A DNA stretch of 15,345 nucleotides, taken from NCBI GenBank assembly GCA_041635755.1, contig JBFKUL010000045.1, forward strand, positions 1-15,345, given 5' to 3'. The position numbers and the translations under genes were made by a program. The notes beneath the pieces are model-generated. The model had not been told where the DNA came from. It saw nothing but the letters and a program-made list of their open reading frames with translations, and did no database searches. Numbering within the stretch: the first letter of the stretch is position 1; each line of letters starts with the position of its first letter. Below, piece after piece: positions 1-6,980 of this stretch. This DNA comes from JBFKUL01 sp041635755. Its GTDB lineage: Bacteria > Pseudomonadota > Gammaproteobacteria > Burkholderiales > SG8-39.

Positions 1-1764
1 GACTGGCTGCAGAGCTTCTCGACCTGCCTCGCCACGGGCAATCTGAACGCGGCGGCGAAGCTCTTCGTCGACGATTGCTTCTGGCGCGATCTCGTCGCCT
101 TCACCTGGACCCTCAAGACGTTCGAGGGCCGCGACGAGGTCAAGGCGCTGCTCGCGGCGACGCTCGCCGCGACGAAGCCGGGCAAGTTCGTGGCGCTCGG
201 CCCGTCGAAGACCGCGAACGGGGTCACCGAGGGCTGGTTCTCCTTCGAGACCGGCGTCGGGCGCGGCACCGGGCACCTGCGGCTGCGCGACGGGCGCTGC
301 TGGACGCTGCTCACCACGCTGCAGGAGCTCAAGGGCTTCGAGGAAAAATCCGGGCGCACGCGCGAGCGCGGGCTCGAGCACGGCGTGGTGCCCGACCGGC
401 TCTCCTGGCTCGAGCGCCGCGAGATCGAGGCCGCCGAGCTCGGCATCGAGAAGCAGCCTTTCGTACTGATTGTGGGCGGCGGGCAGGGCGGCATGGCGCT
501 CGGCGCGCGGCTCAAGCGCCTCGGCGTGCCGGCGCTCATCGTCGAGAAGAACAAGCGCGCGGGCGACTCGTGGCGCAACCGCTACAAATCGCTCTGCCTG
601 CACGACCCGGTGTGGTACGACCACATGCCCTACCTGCCGTTTCCCGATCACTGGCCGGTCTTCTCGCCCAAGGACAAGATGGGCGACTGGCTGGAGATGT
701 ACGCGCGCGTGATGGAGCTCGATTACTGGACCTCCACCAAGTGTCTCGAGGCGGCCTGGGACGAAAAAGCGCAGCAATGGACGGTGCAGGTGAACCGCGG
801 CCGCAAGCTGATCGAGCTGCGCCCGAAGCACCTGGTGCTCGCGACCGGCATGTCCGGCTTTCCGAATTTCCCGGAAATTCCCGGCGCGGAGAACTTCGCG
901 GGGACGATCGTGCATTCGAGCCGCCACGAGGGCGGCGAGGGCTGGGCGGACAAGCGCTGCGTCATTCTCGGCTCGAACAACTCGGCCCACGACATCGCCG
1001 CTGACCTGGTGGAGCACGGCGCGGCCGAAGTCACCATGGTGCAGCGCTCGAGCACCGTGGTGGTCACCTCGGATGCGCTAATGGAGCATGCCTGGGGCAA
1101 GCTCTACTCGGAAGCGGCGCTCGAAGCGGGCATCACCACCGAGATCGCCGATCTGACGGTGGCGGCGACGCCGTTCAAGCTCATGCCCTCGTTCCAGAGG
1201 CCGATCTACGAAGCGATCCGCAAGCGCGACGCCAAGCTCTACGACGGGCTCGACAAGGTGGGCTTCCAGTACGACTTCGGCGAGGACGGCTCGGGCATCC
1301 ACTCGACGTATCTACGCCGCGGCGCCGGCTACTACATCGACGTCGGCGCCTCGCAGCTCGTGATCGACGGACGCATCAAGCTGAAGAGCCCGGCGGAAAT
1401 CACCGGCATCGCCGAGCGCACCGTGCGCCTGAGCGACGGTTCGGCGCTGGCCGCGGACCTGATCGTCTTCGCCACCGGCTACGGCTCGATGAACCAGTGG
1501 GCCGCGCAGCTCATCTCCGAGGAAGTCGCCGAGCGCGTCGGCAAGTGCTGGGGGCTTGGCTCGAACACCAAGTACGACCCCGGGCCTTGGGTCGGCGAGC
1601 TGCGCAACATGTGGAAGCCCACGCAGCAGCCGGGCCTGTGGTTCATGGGCGGCAACCTGATGCAGGCGCGCCACTACTCGCTCTATCTCGCGCTGCAGTT
1701 CAAGGCGCGCTACGAATCGATCCCAACACCGGTGTACTTCATCGATCCGGTGCATCATCCCTGA
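1..1764 (+). CDS. NAD(P)/FAD-dependent flavin monooxygenase with N-terminal NTF2/SnoaL-like domain (5' end outside window)
   Basis: The frame is open from base 1, so the start lies upstream; 587 residues are visible. Visible residues 1 to about 115 look like an NTF2/SnoaL fold. The rest is a flavin-containing monooxygenase: FAD Rossmann motif GGGQGG at visible residues 159-164, an FMO-type F-x-G-x3-H-S-x2-H segment at 299-309, a second dinucleotide motif GSNNSA at 324-329 for NAD(P)H, and an ATGY motif near the C-terminus. Family members put one oxygen atom onto a carbon or heteroatom of a small substrate in the cytosol, using NAD(P)H and O2. The NTF2 plus FMO layout is recurrent in soil proteobacteria, and its substrate is generally unknown. 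The first ATG inside the window (190) falls within the N-terminal domain and is not the start. Class is secure; the substrate is not. Confidence 0.93.
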   Translation, partial: DWLQSFSTCLATGNLNAAAKLFVDDCFWRDLVAFTWTLKTFEGRDEVKALLAATLAATKPGKFVALGPSKTANGVTEGWFSFETGVGRGTGHLRLRDGRCWTLLTTLQELKGFEEKSGRTRERGLEHGVVPDRLSWLERREIEAAELGIEKQPFVLIVGGGQGGMALGARLKRLGVPALIVEKNKRAGDSWRNRYKSLCLHDPVWYDHMPYLPFPDHWPVFSPKDKMGDWLEMYARVMELDYWTSTKCLEAAWDEKAQQWTVQVNRGRKLIELRPKHLVLATGMSGFPNFPEIPGAENFAGTIVHSSRHEGGEGWADKRCVILGSNNSAHDIAADLVEHGAAEVTMVQRSSTVVVTSDALMEHAWGKLYSEAALEAGITTEIADLTVAATPFKLMPSFQRPIYEAIRKRDAKLYDGLDKVGFQYDFGEDGSGIHSTYLRRGAGYYIDVGASQLVIDGRIKLKSPAEITGIAERTVRLSDGSALAADLIVFATGYGSMNQWAAQLISEEVAERVGKCWGLGSNTKYDPGPWVGELRNMWKPTQQPGLWFMGGNLMQARHYSLYLALQFKARYESIPTPVYFIDPVHHP

Positions 1765-1807
1765 TTCTGCGTCGGACTCGAAACCACGGTTCATCCATCC
1801 GATACGC

Positions 1808-2233
1808 GTGCGGCTCGTCCTCGATACCAATATCTGGCTCGATTGGCTGGTGTTCGACGATCCCTCGGTCGCGCATGTGCGCGCCGCGGTGGCCGCCGGG
1901 CGCGTGCAGGCGGTGATCGACGAGGCGGGCGAAGCGGAGCTCGCGCGCGTGCTTGCCTATCCGCTCGGGCGCTTCTCGCTGGACGAGGCGGGGCAGGCGG
2001 TGTGCCTCGCGCAATGCCGGCGCGTCGCGCTGCGCCTGGACGGGAGCGAAGCGGCCGCGGCCGCGGGTGTTGCGCTGCCCAAGTGCAGCGATCCGGACGA
2101 TCAGAAGTTTCTCGAGCTCGCCGCGGCCTGCGGCGCGGCGTATCTCGTCACCAAGGACCGCGCGCTGCTCGAGCTCGCGGGGCGCGAGCTGCCGTTTCGC
2201 ATCGTCGCGCCCGGGGCGCTCGAGCTCGGCTGA
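1808..2233 (+). CDS. PIN-domain putative ribonuclease (toxin-like, PIN family of TIGR00305/COG1569 type)
   Basis: A 141-residue protein starting at GTG; no ATG lies in frame between the preceding gene and this point, and no clear Shine-Dalgarno is seen. The PIN acidic set is present: D6 in LVLDTN at the N-terminus, E44, the D95-P-D97-D98 cluster followed by KFLEL, and D117 in the TKDRALLEL segment. These coordinate Mg2+/Mn2+ in PIN nucleases, many of which are VapC-like RNA-cleaving toxins. No antitoxin-sized ORF lies beside it: only 43 nt separate it from the monooxygenase, and the next gene is convergent 9 nt away. It may therefore be a solitary PIN protein, or its partner may be elsewhere. 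The nuclease call comes from the motifs; toxin activity is inference. Confidence 0.85.
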   Translation: MRLVLDTNIWLDWLVFDDPSVAHVRAAVAAGRVQAVIDEAGEAELARVLAYPLGRFSLDEAGQAVCLAQCRRVALRLDGSEAAAAAGVALPKCSDPDDQKFLELAAACGAAYLVTKDRALLELAGRELPFRIVAPGALELG

Positions 2234-2246
2234 GCGGCGCGCTCAG
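2230..2246. terminator. Perfect hairpin spanning both stop codons of a convergent gene pair
   Basis: Seven-base arms CTGAGCG and CGCTCAG flank a GCG loop. The TGA of the PIN gene (2231-2233) lies in one arm and the reverse-strand TGA of the RraA-like gene (2243-2245) in the other. The symmetry would give the same stem on either transcript. No T-run follows on either side, so intrinsic termination is uncertain; a 3'-end stabilising stem is equally possible. Confidence 0.45.
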
Positions 2247-2935
2247 GGCTTGTAGCCGGCGCGCGTCATCATGTCGTAGCGCACGCGATCGTGCGCCTGC
2301 ACCGGGTCGACGCCGCTGCGCACCGCCTCGACGATGTTGTCCTCGATCGACTTGAACAGCTTGGCGAACTCGAGCACCTCGGCCATCTTGGCTTTTGGCA
2401 CCACGCAAACGCCGTTCTCGTCGGCCATGATGAGATCGCCCGGGCGCACCGCGACGCCGCCGAGCTTGACCTCGATCGCGTAGCCCGCGCACGCGCAGCG
2501 GTTGCGGATCGACTGCTGGATGAAGCCGCGCCCGAACACCGGCAGGCCGAGCTGCTTGTATTCGTCGATGTCGCGCGTGACGCCGTCGATCACGCACCCC
2601 GCGAGCCCGAAGTGCCGCGTGGTGAAGCCGGCCACGCCGCCGTAGCTGTTGACGTCCATGCGCCCGCCCTGGTCGATGACGAGCACGTCGCCCGGGTGGC
2701 CGCGCTTGACCGCCTCGAGCGTGCCCAGCACCGGCGATTCCGTCGCCTCGCCCACCGGCACCAGCTTGAGCGTCGCGGCCGGGCCGACGATCTTGGGGCA
2801 CGCGTCCCACAGCGGCCCGATGCCGTGCGGCGCGCCCTGGATGCCCAGCCGATCGAGCCCGTCCGAGACGTTGGCCGTGGAGAGCATGCGGTACTCGGCG
2901 ATGAGGCGCTTGGTGTCGGTCTCGGCGGCGGCCAT
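2243..2935 (-). CDS. RraA family protein (HMG/CHA aldolase-like)
   Basis: A 230-residue protein. The ATG at 2935 was chosen because an AGGAG Shine-Dalgarno lies just upstream and homology begins right after it; the frame runs on upstream without family resemblance. The core contains GDVLVID, then GGVAG (99-103) and GCVIDGVTRD, with R121-D122 matching the Arg-Asp pair that binds substrate and metal in class II 4-hydroxy-4-methyl-2-oxoglutarate (HMG) / 4-carboxy-4-hydroxy-2-oxoadipate (CHA) aldolases. Those enzymes release pyruvate in gallate and protocatechuate 4,5-cleavage routes. The same fold includes the RNase E inhibitor RraA, but the length and context of metabolic genes favour an aldolase or oxaloacetate decarboxylase. 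It is divergent from a 2-hydroxyacid dehydrogenase, which fits 2-oxo/2-hydroxy acid metabolism. The exact substrate is unknown. Confidence 0.9.
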   Translation of the reverse strand: MAAAETDTKRLIAEYRMLSTANVSDGLDRLGIQGAPHGIGPLWDACPKIVGPAATLKLVPVGEATESPVLGTLEAVKRGHPGDVLVIDQGGRMDVNSYGGVAGFTTRHFGLAGCVIDGVTRDIDEYKQLGLPVFGRGFIQQSIRNRCACAGYAIEVKLGGVAVRPGDLIMADENGVCVVPKAKMAEVLEFAKLFKSIEDNIVEAVRSGVDPVQAHDRVRYDMMTRAGYKP

Positions 2936-2958
2936 GGCGGTCTCCTTTGCGGGCGGGG

Positions 2959-2987
2959 TTGTCAACGCGGGGTCGAGCCGTGATAGT
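2959..2987 (+). promoter_or_regulatory. Candidate sigma-70 promoter for the 2-hydroxyacid dehydrogenase
   Basis: TTGTCA at 2959-2964 (5 of 6 to the -35 consensus) and GATAGT at 2982-2987 (4 of 6 to the -10) are separated by 17 nt. They lie about 30 nt before the ATG at 3018, so the leader would be short. The -35 is part of GTTGTCAAC, whose reverse strand carries a perfect TTGACA but no -10 at the right distance. Confidence 0.5.
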
Positions 2988-3017
2988 AGCGAAGAGCCGT
3001 CACCTGAAGAACGTCCC

Positions 3018-4001
3018 ATGCCCGCTGCAGCGAAACACCCGGTGGTGCTGATCGGCCGCATGTACCACCCCGAAGGCGAGGCGCGCCTGCGCGCGCAGGT
3101 GCCGGTGGACGTCCTCGAGCAGCCTTCGCCGGAGGACATCAAGCAGGCACTGCGCACCGCGAGCGGCGCGTTCGTGCGCTATCCGAACAAGCTGCGCGCC
3201 GACGCGCTCGCCGAGGCCGCGCAGCTGAGAATCATCAGCACCTCGGGCCGCGGCACCGACGCGATCGACCTTGCCGCGGCGACCGCGCGCGGCATCGCGG
3301 TGGTGAACAACCCGGCCTTCGGCACGGTGCCGGTGACCGAGCACACGATCGGCGTCATGATCGCGCTCGCCAAGAATCTGATCCCGCTCAACCGCGAAAC
3401 GCACGCCGGCACGGGCTGGGCGGCGCAGAAGCGCTACCGCCGCATCGACTTGCGCGGCAAGACGCTCGGCGTGATCGGCGTCGGCAACATCGGCGAGGAG
3501 GTGGCGCGTTGCGCCGCGCTCGCGCTGAAGATGCGCGTGCTCGCCTACGATCCCTACGTGAGCGCCGAGAAGGCGACGCGCGTGGGCGCGGAGATGGTGA
3601 GCTCGCTCGATCTCATCTGGCGCGAGTCGGACGTCGTCTCGCTGCACCCGGAGCTCACCGACGAGACGCGCGGCATGGTGGGCGAGGCCGAGCTGCGCAA
3701 GATGAAGAAAAGCGCCTTTCTCATCAACACCGCGCGCGGCCAGCTGGTGCAGACTGCGGCGCTCGCGCGCGCGCTGCGCGAAGGCTGGATCGCGGGCGCT
3801 TCGCTCGATGTCTACGAGCCCGAGCCGCTGCCGCCCGACAGCCCGCTCGTGGGGCTCGAGAATCTCATCCTCTCGCCGCACACCGGAGGGCTCACCGACG
3901 AGGCGCTGCACGGCATGGCGCTTTCGGCGGCCGACCAGATCCTGCAGGCCTTGCGCGGCGAGCGCCCGCCCCACCTCGTCAATCCCGAGGTGTGGCGCTG
4001 A
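3018..4001 (+). CDS. D-isomer-specific 2-hydroxyacid dehydrogenase (phosphoglycerate dehydrogenase-like)
   Basis: A 327-residue protein, the usual length for D-2-hydroxyacid dehydrogenases without a regulatory ACT domain. The NAD-binding GVGNIG motif is at 154-159, and an Asp (D178) ends beta-2, indicating NAD+ rather than NADP+. The catalytic triad is clear: R240 in LINTARG, E269 in DVYEPEP, H288 in SPHTGG. It should interconvert a 2-oxo acid and a D-2-hydroxy acid (phosphoglycerate, glyoxylate/hydroxypyruvate or similar) in the cytosol. ATG 3018 is chosen because family homology starts there and a plausible promoter lies just upstream. It is divergent from the RraA-like aldolase across 82 nt and overlaps the next gene by 10 nt. 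Lack of an ACT domain makes a catabolic role likelier than serine biosynthesis; this is inference. Confidence 0.94.
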   Translation: MPAAAKHPVVLIGRMYHPEGEARLRAQVPVDVLEQPSPEDIKQALRTASGAFVRYPNKLRADALAEAAQLRIISTSGRGTDAIDLAAATARGIAVVNNPAFGTVPVTEHTIGVMIALAKNLIPLNRETHAGTGWAAQKRYRRIDLRGKTLGVIGVGNIGEEVARCAALALKMRVLAYDPYVSAEKATRVGAEMVSSLDLIWRESDVVSLHPELTDETRGMVGEAELRKMKKSAFLINTARGQLVQTAALARALREGWIAGASLDVYEPEPLPPDSPLVGLENLILSPHTGGLTDEALHGMALSAADQILQALRGERPPHLVNPEVWR

Positions 4002-5080
4002 AGGCGCGCGCGCTCGCCGCGCTGGTCGCGGCGCTTGCGATCGGCTGGCTCGCGCCGCTTGCCGGCCTGGCGCTGGTGGGCGTGCCGCTCGCCCCGTATC
4101 TGGAATTTCCGCCGCGCACGGTGCAGGTGGCGCATGCGCCGTTCTCCTGGCCGATGTTCGCGCTGTTTTCGCTGCCCGCGCTCGGGGCGATCGCGCTCTT
4201 TGTCACGGCGCTCGCGCGCGCGCGCCCCAGGCCCGTTGCGCAAGGGCAGGCGCGGCGCTTTCCGTGGTGGGGCTGGCTCGGGTTCGCGCTCGTCGCGTTG
4301 GGGTGGACGCTCGCCTGGAGCGAAAGTCTCGCGCCGCCGGAGTGGCGGCGGCACACCTTCACGCCGCTGTGGGTCGGCTACGTCATCGTGATGAACGCGC
4401 TCGCGTGGCGCCGCAGCGGGCGCTCGCCGCTCACGCATCGCACCGCTTGGCTCGCGGCGCTTTTTCCGGCGAGCGCGGCGTTCTGGTGGCTGTTCGAGCA
4501 CCTGAACCGCTTCGTCGGCAACTGGCACTACAGCGGCGTGGCCGCAGGCGGCGACTGGGATTACTTCCTGCAGGGCACGCTGCCGTTCTCCACGGTGTTG
4601 CCCGCGGTGGCGAGCACCTGGGCGTGGCTCGCGAGTCATCCGCGGCTCGATGCGCTCGCACTGCCGCCGCTGCGCACCCAACCGTGGCTTGCGTGGGCCG
4701 CGCTGGCGCTCGGCACGCTCGCGCTCGGAGCGATCGGCGTGTGGCCCGACCCGCTCTTCGCGATGCTGTGGCTCGCGCCGCTGCTCGTGCTCGCCGGCCT
4801 GCAGTGGCTGCTGCTTGGCGAGTCGCTGCTTGCGCCGCTTGCGCGCGGCGACTGGCGAGCGCTGCTGCAGCCGGCGCTCGCCGCGCTCGTGTGCGGCCTG
4901 TTCTGGGAACTGTGGAACTGGGGCAGCGTCGCGCAGTGGCACTATAGCGTGCCCTACGTGCAGCGCTTCCACGTGTTCGAGATGCCGCTGCTCGGCTACG
5001 CGGGCTATCTGCCTTTCGGCGTGGAATGCGCGCTCGTCATGAACCTCGTCGCGCGGCTCGTCGAGCGGCGCGGCGCCTAG
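3992..5080 (+). CDS. Polytopic inner-membrane protein of unknown function with a duplicated W-H-Y-S motif
   Basis: A 362-residue, very hydrophobic protein with about 9-10 likely membrane segments (near 7-32, 52-74, 93-109, 124-138, 151-168, 196-214, 232-250, 255-276, 291-306, 334-354). I do not recognise a named family. The start is GTG 3992, which overlaps the dehydrogenase stop (3999-4001), so translation is probably coupled; no well-spaced Shine-Dalgarno is seen. Two segments look alike: FEHLN...NWHYS (168-181) followed by LPFSTVLPA, and WELWN...QWHYS (305-319) followed by LPFGVECAL. This implies an internal duplication with conserved Glu, Asn, Trp, His and Tyr. A membrane enzyme or transporter is possible. 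The stop shares a CTAG with the convergent SDR gene. Confidence 0.8.
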   Translation: MALKARALAALVAALAIGWLAPLAGLALVGVPLAPYLEFPPRTVQVAHAPFSWPMFALFSLPALGAIALFVTALARARPRPVAQGQARRFPWWGWLGFALVALGWTLAWSESLAPPEWRRHTFTPLWVGYVIVMNALAWRRSGRSPLTHRTAWLAALFPASAAFWWLFEHLNRFVGNWHYSGVAAGGDWDYFLQGTLPFSTVLPAVASTWAWLASHPRLDALALPPLRTQPWLAWAALALGTLALGAIGVWPDPLFAMLWLAPLLVLAGLQWLLLGESLLAPLARGDWRALLQPALAALVCGLFWELWNWGSVAQWHYSVPYVQRFHVFEMPLLGYAGYLPFGVECALVMNLVARLVERRGA

Positions 5081-5865
5081 TACATCACCATGCCGCCGTC
5101 GAGATGGAACGACTGGCCGGTGGTGTAATCCGAATCGACGCCGGCGAGGAACAGCGCAATGCCGGCGAGATCTTCGGCCTTTTCCGGGCGCCCCATCGGG
5201 ATGCCGCGGATGCGCTCCTTCCACGCCGAGCCGCTCGGGCGCTTGTCGATGCGGGTCCATTCCTCGTCGATCTGCTTCCACATCGGCGTGTCGACCACGC
5301 CCGGGCAAATCGCGTTGACCGTGACGTTCGGCGCGAGGCCCATCGCCGCGGACTGCGTGATGCTGATCACCGCCGCCTTGCTCGCGGCGTAGGCGGCCAT
5401 CATCGGGCGGCCGGTGCGCCCGGCGATCGAGGCGATGTTGATGATCTTGCCGTGCGGTCGGCCTTCGGCGAGCGGCGATTGCTTCGACATCTGGCGCGCG
5501 CCCGCCTGCAGCGCGAAGAATAGACCGCGGCTGTTGACGTTCTGGATGTAATCCCAGTCCTCCGGCGCGAGATCGAGCAGCCGGCGCACGCGCATGACGC
5601 CGGCGTTGTTCACCAGCACGTCGAGACGGCCGTGGCGCTTGACCGCGTGCTCGACCATCGCCGCGCTCTGCTCGGGCTTGCTCACGTCGACGCGGTACGC
5701 CTCGCCCTTGGCGCCGATATCGCGGGCCACCGAATGCGCCGTGCTCTCGTCGATATCCGCCACGATGACCGTCGCGCCCTCGCGCGCATAGCGCAGCGCG
5801 ATCGCACGGCCGATGCCGCGCCCGGCGCCCGTCACGAGCGTCACGCAGTTGTCGAGCGTTCCCAT
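5077..5865 (-). CDS. SDR family NAD-dependent oxidoreductase
   Basis: A 262-residue classical short-chain dehydrogenase. Cofactor motif TGAGRGIG is at 12-19, D37 after beta-2 indicates NAD(H), NNAG is at 86-89, catalytic Ser is S146 in NIASIAG, and Y159/K163 form YAASK. The C-terminus DGGMVMY is typical of sugar-alcohol and secondary-alcohol dehydrogenases. ATG 5865 follows a GGGAGG Shine-Dalgarno; the frame continues upstream, but without family homology. It should oxidise an alcohol to a ketone, or the reverse, in the cytosol. Its terminal TAG shares the palindrome CTAG with the stop of the membrane protein on the other strand. It is divergent from the secreted hydrolase by 75 nt. The substrate cannot be read from sequence. 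Confidence 0.94.
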   Translation of the reverse strand: MGTLDNCVTLVTGAGRGIGRAIALRYAREGATVIVADIDESTAHSVARDIGAKGEAYRVDVSKPEQSAAMVEHAVKRHGRLDVLVNNAGVMRVRRLLDLAPEDWDYIQNVNSRGLFFALQAGARQMSKQSPLAEGRPHGKIINIASIAGRTGRPMMAAYAASKAAVISITQSAAMGLAPNVTVNAICPGVVDTPMWKQIDEEWTRIDKRPSGSAWKERIRGIPMGRPEKAEDLAGIALFLAGVDSDYTTGQSFHLDGGMVMY

Positions 5866-5940
5866 CTGGGCCTCCCTGGTCGATCCGGGGTGGATTGTAC
5901 GGGGCGCGCCGGGAAGCCGGGCTCGTGATACAAACGGCGC

Positions 5941-6861
5941 ATGTGGCGCGAGCAAGCTCTGAAAGGCGTGGCCGCGGGGTTGTGCCTGCTGGTGGCGGCG
6001 GGCGCCGCGCGCGCGGCCGACCTCACGGCCCAGTACCTGGAGGCCTATCGGGACGAATGCGCCCTCGGCCCTGCGCACCGGGAGGTGCTGCGCCGGCACA
6101 AGGTGCTGCTGGTGCCCGGCTACTTCGGCAACCTGCACCCGGGCTATTTCGGCACGCAGCTGCGCTGGCTCGCCGCGCTCAACGTCGAGCACGAGAAGGT
6201 CGCGGTCCGCCCGGGGCAGAGCGTCGAGGTCAATGCGCCGATCGTCGCCGCCGCGATCCGGGCGTCCAGGAAACCCGTCGTGCTCATCACGCACAGCAAG
6301 GGCTCGGTGGATACGCTCGACGCGCTGCTCGCCGATGCGGCGCTGCGCAGCAAGGTCAAAGGCTGGGTGTCGCTGCAGGGCGCGTTCTTCGGCTCGCCGG
6401 TGGCCGACATGCTGCTCGACGGCGCGCTGCTCGAGCCCGCGATTTCAACCGCGGTGCTCCAGTTCTTCGGCGGCTCGAAAGAAGCCGCGCAGGGCCTCAC
6501 CACGAAGGCCTCGCGCGTTTACTACCGCGAGCGCGCCGTCGCGATCAACAGGGTGGTGCGCGAGGTGCCGGCCGTGGCGTTTGCGAGCGCCCTGGACGGC
6601 GAGCCGGGGTCCCGCACCAAGACGCTGCTCGAAATCCCGCGCGAGCTGATGTGGCGCGAGGGCATCCGCAGCGACGGCCTGGTGCCGCTCGAAGCCGCGG
6701 TGCTGCCGAGCATGGACTTCGTGAAAGTCACGGGCGTCGATCACATCGCGCCGGTGATGCCGGCGCTGCACCGCTTCGATCGCGTTCGCATGACCAGCGC
6801 GCTGCTGCTGCTCGCGCTGCGCGAGCAGTTCCGCGGCCTGCCGCGCACCCCGAAGTGCTAG
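5941..6861 (+). CDS. Secreted alpha/beta hydrolase (lipase/esterase-like) with signal peptide
   Basis: A 306-residue protein. Residues 1-26 form a Sec signal peptide (basic start, hydrophobic core, A-R-A cleavage region), so it acts in the periplasm or outside the cell. After it come VLLVPGYFGN (55-64), an oxyanion-loop-type segment, and the nucleophile elbow THSKGSVD with S119. This departs from the common G-x-S-x-G by having Thr before His-Ser. Probable acid and base are D245 in SDGLVPLEA and H268 in VDHIAPV, a spacing usual for the fold. No Shine-Dalgarno is obvious before ATG 5941, but a later start would remove the signal peptide. An esterase, lipase or polyester depolymerase-like role is possible; the substrate is unknown. 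Confidence 0.82.
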   Translation: MWREQALKGVAAGLCLLVAAGAARAADLTAQYLEAYRDECALGPAHREVLRRHKVLLVPGYFGNLHPGYFGTQLRWLAALNVEHEKVAVRPGQSVEVNAPIVAAAIRASRKPVVLITHSKGSVDTLDALLADAALRSKVKGWVSLQGAFFGSPVADMLLDGALLEPAISTAVLQFFGGSKEAAQGLTTKASRVYYRERAVAINRVVREVPAVAFASALDGEPGSRTKTLLEIPRELMWREGIRSDGLVPLEAAVLPSMDFVKVTGVDHIAPVMPALHRFDRVRMTSALLLLALREQFRGLPRTPKC

Positions 6862-6884
6862 GGTGGGCGCCGAGTCTCGCGATC

Positions 6885-6905
6885 GCGGCGCGGCCGCGCC
6901 GCTTT
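6885..6905 (+). terminator. Candidate hairpin terminator after the secreted hydrolase
   Basis: Bases 6885-6902 are a perfect 18-nt palindrome (arms GCGGCGC and GCGCCGC around GGCC) followed by TTT. It starts 24 nt after the hydrolase stop. The stem is strong but the T-run is only three bases, so the call is moderate. Confidence 0.45.
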
Positions 6906-6932
6906 GCGGCCTGCGAAGGCTCACGCTACAGT
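6904..6932 (+). promoter_or_regulatory. Candidate sigma-70 promoter for the peroxiredoxin-like/RidA-like pair
   Basis: TTGCGG (6904-6909) and TACAGT (6927-6932) are separated by 17 nt, 48 nt before the ATG at 6981. The -10 matches 4 of 6 positions, including the key T-A and final T; the -35 matches only TTG. It abuts the palindrome that may end the previous transcript. Confidence 0.4.
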
Positions 6933-6980
6933 CGCCATTGGTCATTTGCGCCTCACGGCGCGGAAACGGAGGAGTACTAG

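Noticed and set aside
75..1004. 309-residue plus-strand ORF overlapping the monooxygenase in another frame
   Set aside because: Arg-rich shadow; the monooxygenase frame has clear cofactor motifs throughout.
3812..5308. 498-residue minus-strand ORF opposite the membrane protein
   Set aside because: Composition is Arg/Glu/His-rich without family resemblance; it is the shadow of a well-supported gene on the other strand in GC-rich DNA.
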